From: JAFGLZ01 sp964622545 | GTDB lineage: Bacteria > Planctomycetota > Phycisphaerae > UBA1845 > JAFGLZ01 | Direction of reading: 5' to 3' | Assembly (NCBI GenBank): GCA_964622545.1 | Contig: CAZUQM010000028.1 | Span: 28,571 to 92,570, forward strand | Length of the DNA stretch: 64,000 nt | Shown: positions 15,006-24,554 of the stretch, piece after piece | How the letters are laid out: the number at the start of each line of letters is the position of its first letter | Numbering within the stretch: the first letter of the stretch is position 1 | Program-made: the position numbers and the translations under genes | The notes under the pieces: model-generated | Database searches by the model: none | What the model was told of the DNA's origin: nothing | What the model saw: the letters and a program-made list of their open reading frames with translations, nothing else

Positions 15006-16385
15006 CTACCTCGATTCGGACTCGGTGTAGGGCCCGCACGACCGCGCGAGCCTCTCGGCCTGGAACTGCCATCCGTCGCGGCCGGCCTCGAACGGAACGG
15101 TGACGACCCGGTAGTGCAGCTCCTTGTCCGCGGGGACGGTGGCGTTGAGGAACGTCGTGAAGTAGTGCTTGCGGTAGCGCTCGGGCACGTCCCAGTAGCG
15201 GGTCCGCCAGGCGTCGCCGGGCGGGGCGTCGAGCACGGCCGTCACGGCGCCTTTTCCGGTGGGCCCGTCGTAGATGGCCGACCATCGCGTCGGCCGGTCG
15301 ATCTTCATGCCACGGTCGCCGTCGAAGACGCCCCGCACGCGCGTCCCGTCGAGCAGCTCGGCGGCGTAGTCCGTCGCGGTCGGCGTCCAGGGGTGCATGA
15401 AGTGATAGATGCGCGTCACCGGCGTGGGCCTGTCGGCCTTCAGACGAACATGCTCGACGATCCGATGGTCCGCGACCTGAATCGCCGTCTTCAGCGCGAG
15501 GCTGCGAATACGCGAGGTCTTCACCAGGCGGATCTCCCGGCACCGCAGGCGCGGCTTCGGCCTATCGACCTGCTCGCCGTCAACGAAGAGCCTCACGTCG
15601 AGCAGTCGCTCGCAGTCGTTCTCGGTGTGGCCGGTGCCGATGAAGCCGACGCCGGGAAAGCTCGCGACCGAGCCGTAATGGCTGCCCCACCTGTCCAGGC
15701 AGAGACGCGTGCCCTTGTAGTCGATGCGATAGAGCGTCCAGAACGAGCGGCTCTCGAAGCGGATTCCCAGGTCGCCGACGGTCGCGACGATCTCGGCCGG
15801 CCAACGCTCGTGCGCGGCCGGCTCGTAGGCCGCCAGGGCCACGTCGTCGACGAATACGCCGCCCTCGCACGACTTGCTACGGTCGTAGAACGAGAATCGG
15901 ATGCAGACGCTCTGCGTAGCTTCCGGTAAGGGGTTTCGCGTGCCCGGTCCGAACGTGCCGATCACCTCGCGCCAGCCGTGGCGACGCGACTTCCTTGTCA
16001 GCCGGTAGAAGGCGATCTGCTCGAGCGACGTGCCCCTGGCATCGAAGCAGTACATCGAGAACGCGAAGGTCCCCTGGTCGAGGCCGTCGCTCTTGAGCCA
16101 GGCCCGCACGCGGTAGGCCCGATCGGCTCGAAGGGCCGTCCCGATCCGCAGCCGCTCGGTCTCGACGCCGAGCCGCTTTCCGTCGGGATGAAGATGGAGC
16201 ACCGTGCCGCGCTGCCCGCCCGTCTTCACGAGCGAGGCCTGCGACGCATCGCCCGGCCGGAAGTCCCAGCCTTGGAGCCCGGCCTCGAAGCCGCCGTTGG
16301 ATACCAGCGCCCCTTCTTGGGCGAACGTGGCGACCCCGCACCCGAGAACGACACCTGACCACACCCAGCAATTCAAGCTCACCAT
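15006..16385 (-). CDS. Secreted protein with N-terminal carbohydrate-binding-like module
   Basis: 459-residue exported protein. The ATG at 16385 is chosen for GGAGAGG upstream and because it opens a signal peptide (SLNCWVWSGVVLGCGVATFA). The first domain, about residues 25-190, begins LVSNGGFEAGLQGWDF and has the jelly-roll pattern of CBM4/9-like galactose-binding folds (YRVRAWLKSDG, GGVFVDDVAL). The remaining 270 residues are beta-rich with many Trp/Tyr (FWTLYRIDYKGTRLCLDRWG, YHFMHPWTPTATDYAAELLDG) and match no family I can name. Convergent with the sigma-54 activator and divergent from the heparinase-like gene, so probably part of a polysaccharide-degradation set. Confidence 0.7.
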   Translation of the reverse strand: MVSLNCWVWSGVVLGCGVATFAQEGALVSNGGFEAGLQGWDFRPGDASQASLVKTGGQRGTVLHLHPDGKRLGVETERLRIGTALRADRAYRVRAWLKSDGLDQGTFAFSMYCFDARGTSLEQIAFYRLTRKSRRHGWREVIGTFGPGTRNPLPEATQSVCIRFSFYDRSKSCEGGVFVDDVALAAYEPAAHERWPAEIVATVGDLGIRFESRSFWTLYRIDYKGTRLCLDRWGSHYGSVASFPGVGFIGTGHTENDCERLLDVRLFVDGEQVDRPKPRLRCREIRLVKTSRIRSLALKTAIQVADHRIVEHVRLKADRPTPVTRIYHFMHPWTPTATDYAAELLDGTRVRGVFDGDRGMKIDRPTRWSAIYDGPTGKGAVTAVLDAPPGDAWRTRYWDVPERYRKHYFTTFLNATVPADKELHYRVVTVPFEAGRDGWQFQAERLARSCGPYTESESR

Positions 16386-16520
16386 ACAGGCCTCTCCTGG
16401 CAATGTCTCACGGCCAGCAGCCGAGAGGGACACATCCTAACACCTCGATTCGGGCGAGCGAAATCGGCCGCGGGCTAGCGTCTCTTGACGCCATCCGCCA
16501 CACCCAGCCATACTGCCCCC

Positions 16521-19064
16521 ATGACCCCGCACGTCCGATCGAAGAGTCGACACCCACTCCGCACCTGGTGCATCATGGTCGCCGCCCTCCTCGCCACCAA
16601 ATCGACACAGGCATCCGACATCGCCTGGCAGCACCCGGCCGGTCTCGTCACCGAGGAGAGCATCGCTGAAATCCGAAGCAAGCTGGATACCCAAGAATGG
16701 GCCAGGAAAGTCTTTGCCGCCCGCAAGGCCAAGCTCGACCGCTGGCTGAGCGTGCCCTCGCCGCGACTGCGGCAGGTCTTCCCGAAGGAGCGTGGCAACG
16801 TCTATCACACCTTCTCATGCCCGGCCGATCGCTGCCGGCTCACGTTCGACCCGTTCAACCCCGACGCGTTCGCATGCCCCTCTTGCGGAAAGACCTACTC
16901 CCCGACCACCGACGCCGGCGTCTACGCGGCAGGCAACCGCTACCACGGCACCATGTACGATGGCTGGGTCTGCCTGTTCTTTCTGGAGGCGGCCCAGAAC
17001 GCAGGCGACATGGGGCTGATCGCCCGCATCGAGGACGACCCCCGCTACGCCGGCCGCGGCGTCGAGCTCCTCATGCTGCACGCGGACACGATCGAGAAGC
17101 TGAAGGTCCGCCCCGATCCCGACCCCCAGATGCGCGTCCTGCTGACCTACCACCGCGAGGGCGACAACAAGGTCCTCAACGACCTGGCCTATGCCTACGA
17201 GATGCTGCGTGACCGCATGACCGCCGAACAGCGGCGCCGCTTCGAAACCGCCGTCCTCCAGCGCATGCTCGATGAGATCATGCTCGAGCCCATCTACCGC
17301 TACAACCACAACAACCTGTATCAGTGGCATCGCACGATCGTCCAGACCGCCCTGGCCCTGGAGCGCGACGACCTGATCGACTGGAGCATGGGCTACGGCA
17401 AGGTCGATCCGCAGCGCCAGCCCGAGCACCGGAGCATCCGCCGTCTCGCGGCCACGCACTTCAAACCCGACGGGGCCTACTGGGGGATGTGCTCCGGCTA
17501 TCACCTCTATCCGCTGCACGCCTTCTGCCAGTTGGCGGTCGTCTCTCACAATCTGTCTCGGATGGACCCGCAACGCTTTCCGCCGAAGCGGTACGACCTG
17601 ACCGACCGGACGAACCCCGCGTCGCGGACGATCGACAACGCCATGCACTGGTTCCTCTCGCTGAGCATGCCCGATCGCAGCATGCCCACCGTCGGTGACT
17701 CCATGAACCCGCGGGCCGGTATGGACGACTACACCCCGACGGCCGAGGTCGGCTACCGCTTCTTCGGCATCAAGGCGATCGGCGACTATGAGAGCCTGCG
17801 CGGCGGTGGGCGAAGCTGGACCGCCCTGCTCTACGGTGCCCCCGAGATCCGCCGGCACCCCACGCCGTTTACGAGCTCGCATCTGTCCAGCGGCTGGGTC
17901 TCTCTGCGAAATCAGCATCGCGGCAACCGTGTCTGGGTCGGCCTGAACGCCCTGATCCCCGGCAGTAGCCACCAACACGCCGACCGCCTCACGCTGCTGA
18001 CGTACTCGCACGGCAAGCTGCTCGCGCACGAGAAGGCCACGCCCTACAACGAGTCGGTGACCCGCGTGTTGGGCACGCTGAGCTGCTCGCACACCACCGT
18101 GACGGTCGACAAGACCTCACAGAAGCAAGGCGAGGCGCTGCGGGGGCCCGAGATCCCCAAGGTGGCGCGCTTCTTCACCTGCCCGCAGGTCCAGTTCGCC
18201 GCGCTGCACGGCGACCGGATCTACCCCCAGACGAAACGCTACCGCCGAAGCGTCGCCCTCATTGAGGACGTGATCGTCGATCACTTCGACGTCCGCGGCG
18301 GCACGACGCGCGACTGGATGGTCCAGCACGCCGGGCCGGCCCCGCGACTCTCCCTACCCCTCAAGGAGCAGGCCTCGTTCGAGCCGGCCTCCTGGCTCGC
18401 CGGCGGGACGCAGCGCGTCACCCATGCCGACACCGACCGCGCGTGGCAGGCCACTTGGACCGTCGACGACGTGACCTCGCGACTCCAGATGGCCGCTGCC
18501 GCGGACAGCGGCCTCTACGGCCTGGAGACCTACCCCATCGACAACGCGACCGTCACGAAGGAGCACCCGCCCTGCCAGACGCTGTGCGTGCGACGAACCG
18601 GCGACGCGCCCTTCCTGGCCGTGTGGGACGCCTGGAAGGATTCGCCCAACCTACAATCCCTTCGATGGGTCGACGGAGGGAGCTCGGTCGATCTGAGCAC
18701 GACCACCGACCGCTACCGCCTTCGTTTCGGTCCCGGCGAGAGCCGATTCGGCGAGGGCGTGATCCTGTCGAGCGACGCTGCGTTCAGTTGTGCCGGGACC
18801 GACGCCGTGACGTTCGTCGCCGGCACACGGCTCGAACTCCGGACGCCCGACGGTTCGCTCGCGATCGCCACGAACAAACCCGCGTCCGTCGCCGCCGAGA
18901 TCGCCCGCGGCACCGTGACGCTCGAGATCGCGGGCGCGATCCTCTATGACACCGTCGGGGGCGAAGACCGTTACCGCAAGCCCCCCGACGTAGACGTCAA
19001 GATCGGCGGCGACTTGTGGCAGATCACCAAGACCCAACGTCGCTTCGCTGGAACGATCCGATGA
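16521..19064 (+). CDS. Heparinase II/III-like polysaccharide lyase, secreted
   Basis: Predicted exported 847-residue protein related to heparinase II/III lyases, which cleave uronate-containing polysaccharides by beta-elimination. The ATG at 16521 opens a signal peptide (RTWCIMVAALLATKSTQAS); an in-frame TTG at 16485 is less likely. An alpha/alpha toroid-type helical part (for example LFFLEAAQNAGDMGLIARI) precedes the heparinase-type motif SSHQHADRLTLLTYSHGKLL near residues 482-501. Unusual: a Cys4 zinc-ribbon-like insert (CPADRC ... CPSCG) near residues 100-125, rare in an exported enzyme. The GH106-like gene follows after 29 bases with its own Shine-Dalgarno, so they form an operon. Substrate unknown. 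Confidence 0.75.
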   Translation: MTPHVRSKSRHPLRTWCIMVAALLATKSTQASDIAWQHPAGLVTEESIAEIRSKLDTQEWARKVFAARKAKLDRWLSVPSPRLRQVFPKERGNVYHTFSCPADRCRLTFDPFNPDAFACPSCGKTYSPTTDAGVYAAGNRYHGTMYDGWVCLFFLEAAQNAGDMGLIARIEDDPRYAGRGVELLMLHADTIEKLKVRPDPDPQMRVLLTYHREGDNKVLNDLAYAYEMLRDRMTAEQRRRFETAVLQRMLDEIMLEPIYRYNHNNLYQWHRTIVQTALALERDDLIDWSMGYGKVDPQRQPEHRSIRRLAATHFKPDGAYWGMCSGYHLYPLHAFCQLAVVSHNLSRMDPQRFPPKRYDLTDRTNPASRTIDNAMHWFLSLSMPDRSMPTVGDSMNPRAGMDDYTPTAEVGYRFFGIKAIGDYESLRGGGRSWTALLYGAPEIRRHPTPFTSSHLSSGWVSLRNQHRGNRVWVGLNALIPGSSHQHADRLTLLTYSHGKLLAHEKATPYNESVTRVLGTLSCSHTTVTVDKTSQKQGEALRGPEIPKVARFFTCPQVQFAALHGDRIYPQTKRYRRSVALIEDVIVDHFDVRGGTTRDWMVQHAGPAPRLSLPLKEQASFEPASWLAGGTQRVTHADTDRAWQATWTVDDVTSRLQMAAAADSGLYGLETYPIDNATVTKEHPPCQTLCVRRTGDAPFLAVWDAWKDSPNLQSLRWVDGGSSVDLSTTTDRYRLRFGPGESRFGEGVILSSDAAFSCAGTDAVTFVAGTRLELRTPDGSLAIATNKPASVAAEIARGTVTLEIAGAILYDTVGGEDRYRKPPDVDVKIGGDLWQITKTQRRFAGTIR

Positions 19065-19093
19065 GGCGCCATCCTCCCCGGAACAAAGGAGAC

Positions 19094-22000
19094 ATGATGA
19101 CCACCGCCCATGCGTCCGTATCACCGCTCACACCGAGGCCGTGCCGCGCTCCGGGCTCCGTGTGCCGGACCGCCCTGCTGGTGTGCCTCGCCGCATGCAT
19201 GTTCGCTCCAACGCGTGCCCCGGCCGCCGGGGACCTCCGCGACGGCTTCCGCACCCCGCCCGAGGCCACCAAGCCGTGGTGCTACTACTACTGGATCAGC
19301 GACAACATCTCGGCCGAGGGCATCAGCCGCGACCTCGAGGCCATGGCCCGCGTAGGCATCGGCGAGGCCCTGATCGGCAACATCTTCCTCGAGGACATGC
19401 CCGCCGGCGAGATCAAGGTCCTCAGCGATGCCTGGTGGGGTCTGATCGAGCACGCTATCCGCGAGGGCAACCGCGTCGGCGTCAACATCGGGATGTTCAA
19501 CTGCCCGGGCTGGAGCCAGTCGGGCGGCCCGTGGGTCAAGCCCACCCAGGCCATGCGATACCTCGTCTCGTCCGAGACACGCGTCCGCGGCCCGGTCAAG
19601 CTCGACCGGAAGCTGCCCGCTCCGGCCGATCCGTTCCAGGACGTGGCCGTGCTGGCGTTTCCCACACCCAAGGACGACGCGGAGGCGTTGCGCTCGCGCG
19701 GGCCGGAGGTGACCTGCTCGCCGGCCGCACGAAGGGCCGAACGCGCGACCGACGGCAAGCCCGACACGGCCCTGACGTTCCCGCCCGGTGCCGGCAAGAA
19801 GGGCAAGACGTTCCGCATCGATATCAAGCTGGACGCGCCGCTGACGGCGCGTCACCTGTCGCTCGTGCCCTCGGAGTCGTCGTGGTCGGCGCAGGTCGAG
19901 CTCCGAGCGGGCGACGGCCAAGGCGGCTTCCGCACCGTCCGCCGCTTCACGTTCGACCGCTCGAACATGAAGGTCAACGTCGGGCCGATGCCTCGCGGGC
20001 CCGTGACCATCTCGTTTCCGGCCGTGACGGCCGACCGCTTCCGGCTCGTGTTCACCAAGGCCACGGGCAAGCCGGCCCTGGCCGAAATCGAGCTCTCACC
20101 GGCCGCGCGGCTCGAGTCCTACATCGAGAAGCAGCTCGGCAAGATGCACCCGACTCCCCTGCCGATGTGGGACGACTATCTCTGGCCCGCCCAGCCGGAA
20201 TCCGACGAGCCGCTCCAAGCCGTGCGAAACGAGGCCGTGCGGGTCCTCTCCGACCACCTCGCGGCCGACGGCACGCTGCGATGGGACGTCCCGGCCGGCG
20301 ACTGGGTGATCGTGCGGATCGGCATGACGCCGACCGGCACCCGCAACCAACCCTCGAGCCCCGAGGGGCAAGGCCTGGAGATCGACAAGATGAACCGCCA
20401 GGTCGTCGAGGCCCACTTCAACGCGTTCATCGGCAAGGTGCTCGAGCGGCTCCCCGCGGCCGAGCGCAAGGCCTTCCAACGCGTCGTGGCCGACAGCTAC
20501 GAAATGGGCCCGCAGAACTGGACCGACGGCTTCGCCGCGACGTTTCGCGATCGCTACGGCTACGACCCGATCCCCTGGCTGCCGGTGCTGACGGGCCGCA
20601 TCGTCGGTAGCGCCGACGAGTCCAACCGGTTCCTGTGGGATCTCCGCCGCCTCGTCGCCGACCGCATCGCCAAGGATTACGTCGGCGCGCTGAGCGACCT
20701 CTGCCGGCCTCACGGCCTGGAGCTCTGGCTCGAGAACTACGGCCACTGGGGCTTCCCGGCCGAGTTCCTCCAATACGGCGGGCATTCCGACCGCATCGGC
20801 GGGGAGTTCTGGGTCACGGGCAGCCTCGGCTCGATCGAGTGTCGGGCGGCCTCGTCGGCGGCGAACATCTACGGCTTCCCCGTCGTCTCGGCCGAGGCGT
20901 TCACCGGCGGACCGCATTTCCAGAGCCTGCCGGCCGACCTCAAGGCCCGCGGCGATTGGTGCTTCTGCGAGGGCATCAACCACTTCGTCCTGCACGTCTA
21001 CATCCAGCAGCCCTGGAACGACCGCAAGCCGGGCGTCAACGCGTGGTTCGGCACGGAGTTCAACCGGCACAACACCTGGTTCGACGACGGACGACCGTGG
21101 ATCAACTACCTCCGGCGTTGCTGCTTCCTGTTGCAGCAAGGCACGCGGTTGGCCGACGTGGCCTACTTCATCGGCGAGGATACGCCCAAGATGACCGGCG
21201 TCCGCAAGCCCGAGCTGCCCCCGGGACGGGACTTCGATTACATCAACGCCGAGGTGATCCTCGACAAGCTCCAGGTCGCCGACGGCCTGCTCGCGCTGCC
21301 GCATGGCACGACCTATCGCATGCTGGTCCTGCCCGAGCTTTCGACGATGCGGCCGGAGCTGCTGGCCAAGATCCATGATCTGGTCGCCGCCGGCGCCACC
21401 GTGCTGGGCAAGCCGCCCACGCGATCGCCGAGCCTCGAGCGCTACCCGCGATGCGATGAGGACGTGCGGCGCTTGGCGACCGGGGTCTGGGGCAAGCTCG
21501 ACGTGGGCCAATCGGGACAGCGCCGCCTCGGCAAGGGCCGCGTCGTCTGGGGCAAGGGTATCGAAGACGTCTTCCGCGCCGACGGCCTGCCGCCGGACTT
21601 CGACAGCGAGGCGCCGCTGCTGTGGACGCATCGCGTCACGGATGAGGCGCACGCCTACTTCGTCTCGAACCAGAAACCCAAGGAGATCGTCACGACCGTA
21701 ACGTGCCGCATCGACGGCCTCGCGCCCGAGCTGTGGTGGCCCAAGTCGGGCCGCATCGAGAAACCCGCCCTTTATGACGTCCGCGACGGCACCGTGCGGT
21801 TGCCGCTTCACCTCGGCCCGCACGGCTCGGTCTTCATCGTCTTCCGCAAGGCCAAGGCCGAAGCCGATCGCATCGTCTCGGTCAGCCGCGACGGCAAGAA
21901 GCTCATCGATCTCCGGGCCGGGCAGGTCAAGGGCTCCGAGCCGATCGAGGACGCCGCCGGCGACGCGGCCGGCACCTTCACGATGGCGCTGTGGGCCAAG

Positions 22001-23065
22001 CCGACGGACACGACCACGCTACCCAAGCAGAGCAACGAGGGCGTGCACGGCCATCATGAGCCGCGCAACGACGCGATCTATCCGCCGCACGGCGAGCAAT
22101 ACGGCGACGCCACGCACGCGGGTTGCGGCATCGCGGTCGGCACGAACGGCGTGTGCGTCTTCGAGCATTCGAGCAACTACTTCTCTCCCCCGCTGGTGCA
22201 TCCGGCCAAGATCACCGACTGGACGCACGTGGCCGTGGTCTATCGCGACGGCCGGCCGAGCCTGTACCTCAACGGCAAGCACGTCCGCACCGGCCTCAAG
22301 AGCAACCGCGCGGTTCACCTCGGCGAGGGCAGCGGCGGCGGCGAGCCTTTCCGCGGCAAGAAGGGGGCGGTCCGGCGGATCGGGCGCGCCCTCGACGAGG
22401 ACGAGGTCGTCGCGCTGATGCGCTCGACGCCCCGTCCGGGCACGCGGCCGGACGAGGCCACCGTCACGGTCGTGCGACAGGACGGAGGTGTACAGGTCCG
22501 CGCCTGGCGGGCCGGTCGCTACGTCCTGACGCGCGCCGACGGCTCGACCAAGACGGTGGAGGTGCCCGCGCTGCCGAAGCCGATCGACCTGACCGGTGCG
22601 TGGCACGTGCGGTTCGATCCGAACTGGGGACCGGCCGAGCCCGTGACCTTCGATGAGCTCAAGGACTGGAGCAAGGTCCCGCAGGCGGACATCAAGCACT
22701 ACTCGGGCAAGGCGACCTACCGCAAGACGTTCACACTGCCGGGTTCGTGGAAGGGCAAGCGGGTGATGCTCGATCTCGGCGAGGTGTGCGATCTGGCGGT
22801 CGTGCGACTCAACGGCAAGGAGGTCGCCACGCTCTGGCTCGAGCCCTGGACGGCGGACGTCACGACGGCCGTCAGGTCCGGCGAGAACCGGCTCGAGGTC
22901 GACGTCGTCAATGCCTGGAACAACCGCATCGTGGGCGACCTGAACCTGCCGGCCGACAAGCGTCGCACGTTCCTGCTCAAGGATACGATCAGCAAGACCG
23001 CCCCGCTGCTATCGGCGGGCCTGCTCGGCCCGGTCACGATCGAGGCGGGCGTCGTAGGCGAATGA
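19094..23065 (+). CDS. GH106-like alpha-L-rhamnosidase with inserted LamG-type domain, secreted
   Basis: 1323-residue exported glycoside hydrolase; GH106 enzymes remove alpha-L-rhamnose from plant or algal polysaccharides. The start at 19094 follows AAAGGAG; a signal peptide ends near APAAGD. The N-terminal catalytic barrel carries the family opening YYYWISDNISAEGISRDLEA and, around residue 547, the acidic ENYGHWGFPAEFLQYGG motif. Residues about 960-1105 form a laminin-G/concanavalin-like module (GTFTMALWAKPTD, DWTHVAVVYRDGRPSLYLNG), inserted before the C-terminal galactose-binding-like domain (GAWHVRFDPNWGP onward, ending in VVNAWNNRIVGD). The in-frame extension to 19016 overlaps the upstream gene and is rejected. 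Rhamnulokinase at 61199 fits a rhamnose-catabolic role. Confidence 0.85.
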   Translation: MMTTAHASVSPLTPRPCRAPGSVCRTALLVCLAACMFAPTRAPAAGDLRDGFRTPPEATKPWCYYYWISDNISAEGISRDLEAMARVGIGEALIGNIFLEDMPAGEIKVLSDAWWGLIEHAIREGNRVGVNIGMFNCPGWSQSGGPWVKPTQAMRYLVSSETRVRGPVKLDRKLPAPADPFQDVAVLAFPTPKDDAEALRSRGPEVTCSPAARRAERATDGKPDTALTFPPGAGKKGKTFRIDIKLDAPLTARHLSLVPSESSWSAQVELRAGDGQGGFRTVRRFTFDRSNMKVNVGPMPRGPVTISFPAVTADRFRLVFTKATGKPALAEIELSPAARLESYIEKQLGKMHPTPLPMWDDYLWPAQPESDEPLQAVRNEAVRVLSDHLAADGTLRWDVPAGDWVIVRIGMTPTGTRNQPSSPEGQGLEIDKMNRQVVEAHFNAFIGKVLERLPAAERKAFQRVVADSYEMGPQNWTDGFAATFRDRYGYDPIPWLPVLTGRIVGSADESNRFLWDLRRLVADRIAKDYVGALSDLCRPHGLELWLENYGHWGFPAEFLQYGGHSDRIGGEFWVTGSLGSIECRAASSAANIYGFPVVSAEAFTGGPHFQSLPADLKARGDWCFCEGINHFVLHVYIQQPWNDRKPGVNAWFGTEFNRHNTWFDDGRPWINYLRRCCFLLQQGTRLADVAYFIGEDTPKMTGVRKPELPPGRDFDYINAEVILDKLQVADGLLALPHGTTYRMLVLPELSTMRPELLAKIHDLVAAGATVLGKPPTRSPSLERYPRCDEDVRRLATGVWGKLDVGQSGQRRLGKGRVVWGKGIEDVFRADGLPPDFDSEAPLLWTHRVTDEAHAYFVSNQKPKEIVTTVTCRIDGLAPELWWPKSGRIEKPALYDVRDGTVRLPLHLGPHGSVFIVFRKAKAEADRIVSVSRDGKKLIDLRAGQVKGSEPIEDAAGDAAGTFTMALWAKPTDTTTLPKQSNEGVHGHHEPRNDAIYPPHGEQYGDATHAGCGIAVGTNGVCVFEHSSNYFSPPLVHPAKITDWTHVAVVYRDGRPSLYLNGKHVRTGLKSNRAVHLGEGSGGGEPFRGKKGAVRRIGRALDEDEVVALMRSTPRPGTRPDEATVTVVRQDGGVQVRAWRAGRYVLTRADGSTKTVEVPALPKPIDLTGAWHVRFDPNWGPAEPVTFDELKDWSKVPQADIKHYSGKATYRKTFTLPGSWKGKRVMLDLGEVCDLAVVRLNGKEVATLWLEPWTADVTTAVRSGENRLEVDVVNAWNNRIVGDLNLPADKRRTFLLKDTISKTAPLLSAGLLGPVTIEAGVVGE

Positions 23066-23355
23066 CCCCGTTTTGACGTCACGGTCCTGTCGCCCCTTCG
23101 GGGCTTGATCGGGTCGGGTGGCTGTGACCACGAGTTCCGTTCGCCTGACGGCTCACTCCATTCGTGGCGACAGCCCATCGGCCCTTCGGGCCTGGGGTGG
23201 CGTGCCGACATGATCGACCCTTCTGCACAGCACGCAGGGACCGCACTGGGGACAGTGCGGCTCGGGAGCACGGCCATGCCGTGCTTGAGCGGCACCCCTC
23301 ACCGCCAACGCACGTGCCCACCCACACGATGTCGATTCGTCGACTTGTTGACGTA
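23066..23355. repeat. Hairpin-rich intergenic region between convergent genes
   Basis: 290 bases made almost wholly of inverted repeats: GCCCC-ttc-GGGGC (23092-23104), GGCCC-ttc-GGGCC (23180-23192), CCGCACTG-ggga-CAGTGCGG (23241-23260) and GCACGGC-at-GCCGTGC nearby. It is non-coding by content and looks like a repetitive extragenic (REP-like) element; the first hairpin can serve as terminator for the GH106-like gene. The 13-mer CAGTGCGGCTCGG at 23253-23265 recurs at 30953-30965. Confidence 0.5.
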
Positions 23356-24471
23356 TCAGTCCCCGCCTACCCGGTTCGGATCCCAGATCGTGCACGCGAT
23401 GTACCGCTCGGGCTGGTCGGGATGGTGGTAGTAGTAGATGGTGACGCACTTGCCGTCGGCCCGCTGGACCGTCCGCGGGTAGCCGATGTCCCAGCTCGCC
23501 CCGTCACAGCGGAGCACGATCTCGTCGCCCCACGTCTGGCCGTCGTCCTTCGAGAGCATCGCACGAACGCCGTAGGGATCGTGCCGCCAGCCGTACGTCA
23601 GCGCGATGCGACCGTCTTCCAGGCGGATCATGCTGGCCGGGTTGCCCGCGTTGTCGATCGTCGGTTCGAGCAATCGGTACCACGCCTTGCCCTGGTTGGG
23701 CGACAGGTACGCCTCCAGCCACCACCGTTTCGTGCCGTCGAAGACCCCGCCCCGTCGAATCATGCTCAGGTAGCCGTCGCCGGGGACGCTGACCGTCGAC
23801 GGCATGATGGCATAACCGTAACCCTGCGGCGGCTCGGCGCAGATCCACCCGACGAGCTTCCACGTCTTGCCGCCGTCCTCGGTGCGGATGCAGAGCGGCT
23901 GGCCCTCACGGCCGTTGTCCTTGGTCGCGGCCACGAACGCAGTCAGCCGGTGCTTGCCTTCGATCAGATAGTCGGTTCGGGCGAGGAGGCCCTTTCGACC
24001 GAACGTCGGCAGCCGGAACGGGCCCTGCCACGTCTTGCAGCGGTCGGACGAGACGTAGAACTTGGCCTGACGGAACCGTACGGCCACGTCCGGGTTCGAG
24101 AAGTCGAAGCCGCCGGGCGAGTCGGCGACCTTCCGCTCCTTGTCGTCCTTGTCGAGGAACGAGGGGACTTCGACGGACCAGGTCTCGCCTCCGTCGAGGC
24201 TCCGGGCCTGTCGGACCACCGACCGTCGGATGCGATCGATGGCGTGCCCGCCGGACGGGTTTCGCTTGTAGTAGCCCAGCGTGAACCCGACGACGATCTC
24301 ATCGCCCCACGACCAGATGCCGTTGTTGGCGGGCCAACCCGCGAAACGGCCCTGCTTCTTGTACACGGCATGATGCCGGATCGCCGACCCACGTTCCGCG
24401 GCCAGACAGGGCATCGCGATAGCACCGGCACAGGCCGACGCCAGTAGACACGTCCACAGACGCAAACGCAT
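23356..24471 (-). CDS. Secreted sialidase-like (BNR/Asp-box) protein
   Basis: 371-residue exported protein with the six-bladed-propeller signature of sialidases. The start at 24471 is preceded by GGGAGG and opens a signal peptide (RLWTCLLASACAGAIAMPCLA). Five Asp-box-like repeats are spaced along the chain: SLDGGETW, SSDRCKTW, RTEDGGKTW, SPNQGKAW and SKDDGQTW. Conserved arginines that might bind a carboxylate are present (RRSVVRQAR, MIRLEDGRIAL, YPRTVQRADGK), but I cannot assign the arginine triad. Neuraminidase activity is therefore possible but unproven; many Planctomycete BNR proteins act on other acidic sugars. Same strand as, and 83 bases downstream of, the isomerase-like gene. Confidence 0.78.
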   Translation of the reverse strand: MRLRLWTCLLASACAGAIAMPCLAAERGSAIRHHAVYKKQGRFAGWPANNGIWSWGDEIVVGFTLGYYKRNPSGGHAIDRIRRSVVRQARSLDGGETWSVEVPSFLDKDDKERKVADSPGGFDFSNPDVAVRFRQAKFYVSSDRCKTWQGPFRLPTFGRKGLLARTDYLIEGKHRLTAFVAATKDNGREGQPLCIRTEDGGKTWKLVGWICAEPPQGYGYAIMPSTVSVPGDGYLSMIRRGGVFDGTKRWWLEAYLSPNQGKAWYRLLEPTIDNAGNPASMIRLEDGRIALTYGWRHDPYGVRAMLSKDDGQTWGDEIVLRCDGASWDIGYPRTVQRADGKCVTIYYYHHPDQPERYIACTIWDPNRVGGD

Positions 24472-24554
24472 GGAACCTCCCTCTTGCTGACGACGGAGCG
24501 TCCGCACTTCGCAGAACGCAGCCCGCTACCCAACGTCGTCCTTTCGACGCTTCC

